Below are positions 26,707 through 33,426 of a stretch of DNA of 34,910 nt, in pieces. The position numbers and the translations under genes are program-made. Under the pieces are notes generated by a model that worked only from the letters and a program-made list of their open reading frames with translations, made no database searches and was not told the DNA's origin. Each line of letters begins with the position of its first letter. Position 1 is the stretch's first letter. Source of the stretch: Oscillospiraceae bacterium (GTDB lineage Bacteria > Bacillota > Clostridia > Oscillospirales > Oscillospiraceae); NCBI GenBank assembly GCA_017937195.1, contig JAGBEA010000001.1, positions 1-34,910 of the forward strand, written 5' to 3'.

Positions 26707-27145
26707 AAACTGGACGCCGTTGTCTGCGTTGCAGATCGGCAGGATCGCCGAGCATCTGGCGCAGGCAGAGTTTATGTCATACGGCTTTGAGGTGTATGAC
26801 ACGGTTCTTGACGACAGAGGGATAGACTTTATTGCCAGAAAAGACGGCAGACTGTACGAGGTGCAGGTCAAAGCGGTGCGCAAGTACGGATACACATTTG
26901 TTGCCAAGAGCAAAATGGATATTTGTGCAGAAAACAGATTGGTTTGCTATATGAACTTTATGGATGGTGATATGCCGCCAATGTACATCATTCCTGCCGC
27001 GGCTTGGCGCGAACCTAACGCCGTGCTGACGGACAAGGAGTACAGAGAACAAAAGAGCGCACCTGAATGGGGCATTAATTTTTCGAAAAAGAACGAACAC
27101 ATGCTGCAACCATATCTGGCAGAGCGCGTGATGGAGAAGTTATAA
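26699..27145 (+). CDS. PD-(D/E)XK-like nuclease-fold protein
   Basis: A 148-aa protein starting at GTG 26699 (VNKNWTPLSALQIGRIAEHL). The frame is open upstream to 26657, but only this start has an AAGGAGAG site (26683-26690). Catalytic-type residues are E18 (GRIAEHL), D43 (RGIDFIAR) and E54-Q56-K58 (LYEVQVKAV), the E-D-QxK pattern of the PD-(D/E)XK superfamily. Homologues are often misannotated. It is visibly more AT-rich than its neighbours and overlaps the previous gene by 8 nt, so it may be a late arrival. The substrate (DNA or RNA) is unknown. Confidence 0.78.
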   Translation: MNKNWTPLSALQIGRIAEHLAQAEFMSYGFEVYDTVLDDRGIDFIARKDGRLYEVQVKAVRKYGYTFVAKSKMDICAENRLVCYMNFMDGDMPPMYIIPAAAWREPNAVLTDKEYREQKSAPEWGINFSKKNEHMLQPYLAERVMEKL

Positions 27146-27172
27146 ATACAACACAAGAGAGGATGTGAGCAT

Positions 27173-29335
27173 ATGCCGCCTATGGGTGGAAGAATGGGAG
27201 GAAAATTCCTCACAGAAGAAGAAAAAGCCAATATGCCGAAGATCACGCTGCCCCTTATTAAGCGAATCTGCGGCTACCTGACCCCCTACTGGAAACAGCT
27301 GATTTTGGTGGTGGGCTGCATTCTGCTGTCCTCGGTGATGGGACTGCTGCCCTCGATTTTGACGGGCAAAATCATCGATGAAGGTCTCTTGGGGCGCGAT
27401 CTGCGGATGCTGGTTATTCTGATCGTGGCATCTCTGGGCGTGACGCTGGGCGCAAACCTGATCCGCGTGGGTGAGAGCTATCTCAACAACTGGATCGCCC
27501 AGCACATCACCTTCGATATGCGCAATAAGATGTACGCCCATCTGCAGAAGATGTCCCAGGGCTTCTTCACCAGCAACAATCAAGGCGACATCATCACCCG
27601 TATGACCAGCGATATCTCGGGCGTGGAGCGTGTGATCACCAGCACCTTTACCTCCATCCTCACCAACACCATCACACTGGTGATGGCGGTGATCATCATG
27701 TTCCGTGAGAACTGGATCCTCGCCCTTGTGGGCGCACTGGTGATCCCCCTTTTCACCATCCCCACCCGCTGGGCGGGCAAGACGCGCTGGACACTGACGC
27801 AGGAGTCGCAGGAGTGCAACGACGAGATCAACGGCATCCTCAACGAAACACTGTCGGTCAGCGGTCAGCTGCTGGTGAAGCTGTTCGGGCAGGAGAAGAA
27901 GGAGTACGGCCGCTATGAGGGCGCCAACCGCCGTATGATCACGCTGAACATCCGCGAGAGTATGGCAGGCCGCTGGTTTATGGTGATCATCAACACCTTC
28001 TCCAACGTGGGACCGATGCTGCTCTATCTGGTAGGCGGCATTTTGATGATGCGCTACGACGCCGACCTCAGCGTGGGCGACATCACCGTGCTGGTGACGC
28101 TGCTGGGCAAGATGTACGGACCCGTCAACTCCCTTTTGAACATTCAGGTGGAGTGGATGCGCGCTATGGCGCTGTTCACCCGCATCTTTGAATATTTCGA
28201 TATGCCCGTGGACATCAAAAACGCACCCGATGCCAAGCATCCCGAAACGGCGGTGGGCGAGGTGGTCTTTGAGCACGTGGAGTTCTCCTATGACGGCGAG
28301 CGCAAGATCCTCAAGGACATCGACTTTACACTGCAAAGCGGCAAGAGTATCGCCATTGTGGGCCCGTCGGGCTCGGGCAAGAGCACCATCGTCAACCTGA
28401 TTCCCCGCCTATACGATGTGTGCGGCGGACGGGTCACCTTTGACGGCGTGGATGTGCGGGACTTGGAGCTGGAGTTCCTGCGTGAGCATGTGGGTATCGT
28501 CAGTCAGGAGACCTATCTTTTTAACGGCACCATCCGCGAGAATCTGCTGTATGCCCGTCCTGATGCCACAGAGGAGCAGCTGATCGAGGCGTGCAAGAAA
28601 GCCAACATCTACGATTTTATCCAGCGGCAGGAGCTGGGGCTGGACACCCCCGTGGGTAACCGCGGCTTGAAACTTTCGGGCGGCGAGAAGCAGCGCATCT
28701 CCATTGCCCGCGTGCTGCTGAAGGATCCCACCGTGTTCATCTTCGATGAGGCGACGGCATCGCTGGACTCCATCTCCGAGAGCAAGATTCAGGAGGCCAT
28801 CGACCCCATCATCCACTCCCGCACCAGTATTCTCATCGCACACCGCCTCTCCACCATTTTGGCGGCGGACGAGATTCTGGTCATCAAGGACGGCGTCATC
28901 GCCGAGCGCGGCGTCCACAAGGAGTTGGTGAAGCAGGGCGGCGTATATGCCGAGCTTTACAAGACCCAGTTCAGCCGTGCGTGGGAAAATGAGAACGGCG
29001 GCGACGAGACGGAAAAGGACGAGTGCGTCTGCGCCTGCGGCGTGGATATGGAGGAGGCGCTGCGCCGCGTGCGCTATATGGAGCGGCTTTTGGATGAGGT
29101 GCTGGCTGCTAAGGCGCAGGCTGAGCGCGAGTGGCCGTGGTATCGGCTGCGGCAGCTGCGGGTGCTGGAGGACTACTACGAAAACGGACTTTGGAAGCTG
29201 GACTACGAGTCCGATGAAAAGGGTCTGCTGCCCAAGAGTATGAAGCGGGGTGTGCTGGCGCAGGATACGCTGTACAACCTGCTGGACGAGGCGTGGCAGC
29301 AGCGCAAGGAAAACCCCTGCAAGGGGAAGAAATAA
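27173..29335 (+). CDS. ABC exporter (fused TMD-NBD) with C-terminal DUF4298-like domain
   Basis: A 720-aa protein. Residues ~30-340 form the type-IV exporter membrane domain (six helices), and ~363-600 the ATPase: Walker A GPSGSGKST (397-405), signature LSGGE (502-506), Walker B VFIFDE (521-526) and H-loop H557. Such proteins work as homo- or heterodimers for drugs, lipids or peptides. Unusually, a charged linker (601-624, with CVCACG) leads to an ~85-aa helical domain (626-710) with RVRYMERLLDEVL, LEDYYENGLWKLDY and KSMKRGVLAQDTLYNLLDE, which matches free-standing DUF4298 proteins. The frame is continuous. ATG 27173 follows AGAGAGGATGTG. Confidence 0.92.
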   Translation: MPPMGGRMGGKFLTEEEKANMPKITLPLIKRICGYLTPYWKQLILVVGCILLSSVMGLLPSILTGKIIDEGLLGRDLRMLVILIVASLGVTLGANLIRVGESYLNNWIAQHITFDMRNKMYAHLQKMSQGFFTSNNQGDIITRMTSDISGVERVITSTFTSILTNTITLVMAVIIMFRENWILALVGALVIPLFTIPTRWAGKTRWTLTQESQECNDEINGILNETLSVSGQLLVKLFGQEKKEYGRYEGANRRMITLNIRESMAGRWFMVIINTFSNVGPMLLYLVGGILMMRYDADLSVGDITVLVTLLGKMYGPVNSLLNIQVEWMRAMALFTRIFEYFDMPVDIKNAPDAKHPETAVGEVVFEHVEFSYDGERKILKDIDFTLQSGKSIAIVGPSGSGKSTIVNLIPRLYDVCGGRVTFDGVDVRDLELEFLREHVGIVSQETYLFNGTIRENLLYARPDATEEQLIEACKKANIYDFIQRQELGLDTPVGNRGLKLSGGEKQRISIARVLLKDPTVFIFDEATASLDSISESKIQEAIDPIIHSRTSILIAHRLSTILAADEILVIKDGVIAERGVHKELVKQGGVYAELYKTQFSRAWENENGGDETEKDECVCACGVDMEEALRRVRYMERLLDEVLAAKAQAEREWPWYRLRQLRVLEDYYENGLWKLDYESDEKGLLPKSMKRGVLAQDTLYNLLDEAWQQRKENPCKGKK

Positions 29336-29419
29336 ATTCGCGGCAAAAACAATCCTCATATTGAGGTGAAAGTTACACCCGACGAAATATCAACACTGAG
29401 TTTTAGGGGGAGAACAACT

Positions 29420-30154
29420 ATGGCAAAGAAAGAACTAAAGCTGACGCAGGAAGATATTATGAACCTGCTGGATAAACTCTACGAAAAATCTCTTGACGGA
29501 ATCCCAAAAGTAAGCGTGCCGATTACCAAAATGGCAGAGGACTATTTAAGCAAAGCAAAGGACAAGGAATCAGCGGCAAAAAGTTTTATTAACTACCAAA
29601 TTGCCAAGTGCACTACCTCAGGCTTTCTGACGGGGCTGGGTGGGCTGATTACGTTGCCTGTTACGTTGCCTGCCAATATCAGTAGTGTGCTATACGTGCA
29701 AATGCGAATGATTGCGTGTCTTGCCCATATGGGTGGGTATGACTTGGATAGCGATCAAGTGCAAACATTGGTATATGCGTGTTTGGCGGGAATTTCTGTT
29801 GACCAGATCGTGAAACAAGTAGGTATACAGGTGGGCGTAAAGACTGTAACGGCGATGGTCAAGAAGATTCCTGGCACGGTGCTGACAAAAATCAATCAAA
29901 AGGTGGGATTCCGTCTTTTGACAAAGTTTGGCACAAAGGGAGTAATCAACATCGGCAAGGCAATCCCTGTTGTGGGTGGAATTATCAGCGGCGGATTCGA
30001 CTTTGCGGAGACAAAGGTGATTGCAGACCGCGCATACAAAATGTTCATTTTGGGCGATTTCTCTGCGCCGAAAGATAAAAAAGCTGAAGATGTTATCGAG
30101 ATAACAGCAGAGGACTTTGAGGTAATCAGCGAAGCAGAAGAAACGGAAGTATAA
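29420..30154 (+). CDS. EcsC-family protein
   Basis: A 244-aa protein resembling the EcsC family: KSFINYQIAKCTTSGFLTGLGG, a hydrophobic stretch TLPVTLPANISSVLYVQMRMIACLAHMGGYD (long motif at about residues 75-110), and a glycine-rich segment KAIPVVGGIISGGFDFAETK. The family is membrane-associated and of unclear function. ATG 29420 is 8 nt after AGGGGGAG; an upstream ATG at 29366 lacks a site. The gene and its 84-nt leader are clearly AT-richer than the flanking genes. A CCTCA/TGAGG mini-hairpin (29354-29366) lies in the leader. It is followed 33 nt later by the PLD gene. Confidence 0.8.
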   Translation: MAKKELKLTQEDIMNLLDKLYEKSLDGIPKVSVPITKMAEDYLSKAKDKESAAKSFINYQIAKCTTSGFLTGLGGLITLPVTLPANISSVLYVQMRMIACLAHMGGYDLDSDQVQTLVYACLAGISVDQIVKQVGIQVGVKTVTAMVKKIPGTVLTKINQKVGFRLLTKFGTKGVINIGKAIPVVGGIISGGFDFAETKVIADRAYKMFILGDFSAPKDKKAEDVIEITAEDFEVISEAEETEV

Positions 30155-30187
30155 AGCAGATTGAAAGCAGGTGAAGTTGTGGCGCAT

Positions 30188-31327
30188 ATGATCGGAAAAG
30201 AGGATATGAGTCGCGATTTCACGCTGCTGATCGACGGCAAAAACGCCTTCCCCGAGATACTGCGGTGCATCGCCGCGGCACGCAGATCCATCTATATCAA
30301 TATGTTCATCTGGCGTGACGACGCTATCGGCAACGCCATCGCGCAGGCGGTGCTGGAGGCGGCGCAGCGGGGCGTGCAGGTGGAGCTTTCTGTGGATCGC
30401 TACGGCGTGGTGCTGGAAAAATCGGAGGAGAGCAAGCGCTCCTTCTTCCACAAGCGGCAATCGCTGGCGGAACGGGGGAAGATCACCGCGCTGGAGCTGC
30501 TGTACCCTATGGAGAACGCGCCGCGCAAAGCGCAGGATCGGGAGACGGAGCTGTACCGCGCCATTATGTCTCACCCCAACATCCGCGTGGAGCGGAACGA
30601 GTTTAAGGCCGATCACTCCAAGTATTACATCTTCGACGGCGAGGTGCTGATCTTGGGCGGCATCAATATCGAGGATAAAGAGAACGGGCAGGATCTGCAG
30701 GGACGCATCTATCAGGATTATATGGTCAAGCTGACGGGGCGGCAGTATGTGGACGCGCTGGTGACAAAGCTGCAGCGGACGGAGGTACATAGCAGCGGCT
30801 ATTTCTTCGGTGTGAATGTGAAAAAGCCGGAGCGGTACTTCGAGATGGAGACGCTGTATCTGTCTATGATCGAAAACGCACGGCAGGAGCTGACGGTCAC
30901 TATGGCGTATTTTTCGCCGCTGCCGCGGTTTGTGGATGCCCTTGTGGCGGCACACCGGCGTGGCGTGCGGGTGACAGTGCTGGTGCCGCAGCGCGCCAAC
31001 TATCAAAGTGACAGCAATCTTAAAGCGGTGCATCAGCTGCTGCGCAAGTCGGATGGCGGCATCGCGGTGTATCTTTCCCCCAAGATGGTGCACACCAAGC
31101 TGCTGGTCAACGACGGCTATATCACCTTCGGCTCGTGCAATATTACGAAGAAGGCGTTTCGCCAGCTTTCGGAGCTGAATCTGTTTGTGCGGCGCCGTGA
31201 TTCGGATTTTGAGCGCGCGCTGCTGGCGAGCGTGGCGGAGAATCAGGCGCTGTCCCACCGCGTCAGCGACTACCGCGAGATCACCTATCACCGCCTTCTG
31301 GCGTGGCTGGAAGGCTTTTTGGTATGA
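30188..31327 (+). CDS. phospholipase D/cardiolipin-synthase-like protein
   Basis: A 379-aa protein with both HKD motifs: H143-x-K-x4-D150 (HSKYYIFD) and H302-x-K-x4-D309 (HTKLLVND), each followed by the GG/GS-N triplet typical of phosphatidyltransferase members. It lacks the two N-terminal membrane helices of standard Cls, so it may be peripheral. The start is uncertain: a TTG at 30161 gives 388 aa; ATG 30188 has AGGTGA ~13 nt upstream and is preferred. Nuclease or lipid activity cannot be told apart. It is the last gene before the shared terminator. Confidence 0.88.
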   Translation: MIGKEDMSRDFTLLIDGKNAFPEILRCIAAARRSIYINMFIWRDDAIGNAIAQAVLEAAQRGVQVELSVDRYGVVLEKSEESKRSFFHKRQSLAERGKITALELLYPMENAPRKAQDRETELYRAIMSHPNIRVERNEFKADHSKYYIFDGEVLILGGINIEDKENGQDLQGRIYQDYMVKLTGRQYVDALVTKLQRTEVHSSGYFFGVNVKKPERYFEMETLYLSMIENARQELTVTMAYFSPLPRFVDALVAAHRRGVRVTVLVPQRANYQSDSNLKAVHQLLRKSDGGIAVYLSPKMVHTKLLVNDGYITFGSCNITKKAFRQLSELNLFVRRRDSDFERALLASVAENQALSHRVSDYREITYHRLLAWLEGFLV

Positions 31328-31362
31328 AAAAACCTCCCGACCGTGATGGTCGGGAGGTTTTT
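31328..31362. terminator. bidirectional terminator between PLD-like and panE-like genes
   Basis: A 15-bp perfect stem AAAAACCTCCCGACC / GGTCGGGAGGTTTTT with loop GTGAT. It starts directly after the stop codon of the + gene and lies 4 nt from the - strand panE stop. Confidence 0.93.
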
Positions 31363-31366
31363 ACTG

Positions 31367-32281
31367 TTAATATTGGGCTTCGATCTCATACACGCGGCGG
31401 TAGAGAAAATCGTTGGCGGGGACGAGGATGCCCTTTTCCCGCGCCAGATGGCGCACCGTGCCGGCAAACATCTCCACCTCCGAGGGGCGGCGGTTGATGC
31501 GGTCCTGCCCCATAGACGGGGTGGCGTCGGCGGGGAAGGCGGAGAAGATGGTCATATACTCCTGCATATCGCCGTCATTGAGATCCACGCCGTGGGCATT
31601 GGCCAGCAGAATCACCTCGCGCATAGCGCCGATGAGGGTCATCCGCGCCTCACTGCCTGCGCGCATCGCGCCGCCGTAGCCGGTGCCGTACACCATACAG
31701 ACCTGATTGATGCCCACGTTGACCATAAACTTGCTCCACATCCGGCGGCGGATGTCCTCCAGCACGTAGTCCACGCCCGCCCGGTCGAAGAAAATGGTGA
31801 GGCGATCCAGATGGGGCTGCACCGCGCTGTCCAGCACGCCCAAGCACAGATGGCCTGCCTTGGTGTAGGTCAGATCACCGCCGAAGTTCATAGCGTCCAT
31901 AGCGATGGCCACGGCGTGGACGATCTGGTTTGCGCCGTAGCGGGCGGCAATGATCTCCTCGCTGGAGATGCCGTTGAGCACGGAGATGATGGTGGTGTTT
32001 TCATCAATGGAGGTGGACATCGTATCCAGTGCGGCGGTGAGACCGGTGCCCTTTACCGCCACGATCAGCAGATCGCAGGGCTTGGCATCGGAGGCGCGCA
32101 GCACGGGGAACTCCATCTCTGTGCCGTTGATGAGGTGGCGCTTGCCCTGATGGCGCTGATAGCGCGCATCGTCCATCACATAGCTGACAGCGCCGCCGCC
32201 CAGCGTTTGGGTGATCAGGCTGCCGTACAGCAGACCCAGCGCGCCCATACCCACAATATGGACAGATTCGATCGGTTTCAT
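31367..32281 (-). CDS. ketopantoate reductase-like (ApbA/PanE) protein
   Basis: A 304-aa NADPH-dependent reductase of the ApbA/PanE family. It has a Rossmann motif GMGALG (residues 11-16), SVLNGISSEE, the catalytic lysine K184 in RRMWSKFMVNVGINQV, and the C-terminal segment (RRPSEVEMFAGTVRHLAREKG) typical of the family. Members include 2-dehydropantoate 2-reductase (coenzyme A synthesis) and paralogues of unknown substrate, so a symbol is not given. The start follows GGAGG by 7 nt. It lies 16 nt after the TraX-like gene and is co-transcribed with it. Confidence 0.88.
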   Translation of the reverse strand: MKPIESVHIVGMGALGLLYGSLITQTLGGGAVSYVMDDARYQRHQGKRHLINGTEMEFPVLRASDAKPCDLLIVAVKGTGLTAALDTMSTSIDENTTIISVLNGISSEEIIAARYGANQIVHAVAIAMDAMNFGGDLTYTKAGHLCLGVLDSAVQPHLDRLTIFFDRAGVDYVLEDIRRRMWSKFMVNVGINQVCMVYGTGYGGAMRAGSEARMTLIGAMREVILLANAHGVDLNDGDMQEYMTIFSAFPADATPSMGQDRINRRPSEVEMFAGTVRHLAREKGILVPANDFLYRRVYEIEAQY

Positions 32282-32297
32282 ACGGTGTCCTCCGTCA

Positions 32298-33053
32298 TCA
32301 CAGACGCACGCCCAGCAGCTGCAATGCTACCAGCAGCAGAATGTGGGCGGGATAGAAGAAGTAGCAGGCGAAGCGGAACAGAACGGATTCGTTGCCCTTG
32401 CGTCCGCGATAGAGCCAGATGGGGATCAATGCCAGCAGTGCCGTCAGCTGCTGATGCAGCTCGAAGCTGTAGCCAAACAGCTCCACAGGGACAGTCAGGC
32501 CGCCCAGCATCTCCGTATTGATGTAGTAGAGGCAGGCCGCCTGCAGCAGGAAGCACCACCATTTGCGCTCGCCGATGAAGTAGAACACCAGCACGGTGAC
32601 CACGCCGGCGCCATAGTAATCCACAAACAGAAAGTTGCCCAACAGCATACCAACCAGCAGCAGCGCACCGGAGAAGAACATAGTCAGCGCCATCTTGCCC
32701 TTGTCCCGCGCCTTGTCCACGCAGCGCATCATCACCAGCGCAATGACGAAGGTGAACAGCACATTTTGGTGCAGGGGATAGAAGATGCCGGAGCCGCCGG
32801 TGCACATCAGGTTGAAGGGGATCTCCGCCAGCACGGCAAACAGCAGCATACGCCCCACATAGCCCTTGAAATTCTTGGTGCGGCGATAGCCCTCGGCGGT
32901 AAGGAAGGCGAAGATGGGGAAGGCGATACGCCCCACCCAGGTCAGCCAGTCGTGGCCGGTGGCGATGGTGACATAGGCGTGATCCATCAGCATAATGACC
33001 ATACCGATGATATGCAGCGCCGAGGAGGAAAGATCAAAACGGGATTTTTTCAT
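32298..33053 (-). CDS. TraX-family integral membrane protein
   Basis: A 251-aa protein with about eight hydrophobic helices and the TraX signature (IIGMVIMLMDHAYV, RIAFPIFAFLTAEGYRRTKN, LFAVLAEIPFNL and FFYPAHILLLVALQLL at the C-terminus). TraX of the F plasmid N-acetylates pilin; chromosomal homologues in Clostridia have no proven role. ATG 33053 follows GAAAGGACACTGTT. It has its own promoter. Nothing conjugative is adjacent, so the name does not imply transfer here. Confidence 0.88.
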   Translation of the reverse strand: MKKSRFDLSSSALHIIGMVIMLMDHAYVTIATGHDWLTWVGRIAFPIFAFLTAEGYRRTKNFKGYVGRMLLFAVLAEIPFNLMCTGGSGIFYPLHQNVLFTFVIALVMMRCVDKARDKGKMALTMFFSGALLLVGMLLGNFLFVDYYGAGVVTVLVFYFIGERKWWCFLLQAACLYYINTEMLGGLTVPVELFGYSFELHQQLTALLALIPIWLYRGRKGNESVLFRFACYFFYPAHILLLVALQLLGVRL

Positions 33054-33094
33054 AACAGTGTCCTTTCTGCGGGGAAATAGAGGAAATTGCTTTC

Positions 33095-33123
33095 ATTGTA
33101 GCGCAAAACAGAAAAAAATACAA
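33095..33123 (-). promoter_or_regulatory. promoter of the traX-panE pair
   Basis: On the - strand: -35 TTGTAT (33123-33118), 17-bp spacer, -10 TACAAT (33100-33095), about 42 nt before the start codon. Confidence 0.68.
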
Positions 33124-33201
33124 CATCTTAACACGCGCGCAGCAGCTTTCCGCGAAAAAGAAAAAAGACCCGAAAAATTTCGGATCTGCGGCAAATAGGC
33201 C

Positions 33202-33230
33202 TTGACTTTTGCCCAAAACTTTGGTAAAAT
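33202..33230 (+). promoter_or_regulatory. rpoB promoter
   Basis: A -35 TTGACT (33202-33207), 17-bp spacer, -10 TAAAAT (33225-33230) with an extended TGG; one of the strongest promoter-like sequences in the window. The octamer ATAGGCCT occurs at 33195-33202, touching the -35, and again at 33251-33258 just downstream. The second lies within the 12-bp palindrome GATAGGCCTATC (33250-33261). Confidence 0.8.
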
Positions 33231-33426
33231 AAGGCGCTTATATTCGGGGGATAGGCCTATCAGCCCATTTAACCCTGTATCACTACTATAACAGCTTTCT
33301 CCCCAAAGTGCAAGAGGGTGCGTGTGAAAATAAACAACAAGCCCGCGTGTGTCAAACGGAGAAACACCGACATTTGTTTACAAAAAAGTTGTGGAAATAG
33401 CAAAAAGAAAGGCGTGAGTATTGAAA
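33231..33426 (+). promoter_or_regulatory. ~185-nt untranslated leader of rpoB
   Basis: Part of the 373-nt gap 33054-33426 between the divergent traX-like and rpoB genes. Beyond the two promoters it holds the palindrome at 33250-33261, a possible bulged stem CAAACGG/CCG-ACA-TTTG at about 33354-33377, and an A-rich stretch before the AGAAAGG site (33406-33412). No ORF with an RBS and no terminator was seen. I could not identify a known leader class. Confidence 0.45.

Noticed and set aside
32298-33053. TraX-like protein as evidence of a conjugative element
   Set aside because: No relaxase, type IV secretion, integrase or attachment-site features are near; chromosomal TraX-like proteins are common in Clostridia.
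20973-33390. Shared GTTTACAAAAA(A)GTT sequence upstream of secA (20973-20986) and rpoB (33376-33390) as a common operator
   Set aside because: A-rich and simple, and at different places relative to the promoters (upstream of one, downstream of the other); chance is likely.
33371-33400. DnaA box near TTGTGGAAAT before rpoB
   Set aside because: It matches the consensus TTATCCACA (reverse complement TGTGGATAA) poorly, and there is no cluster of boxes or dnaA/dnaN context.
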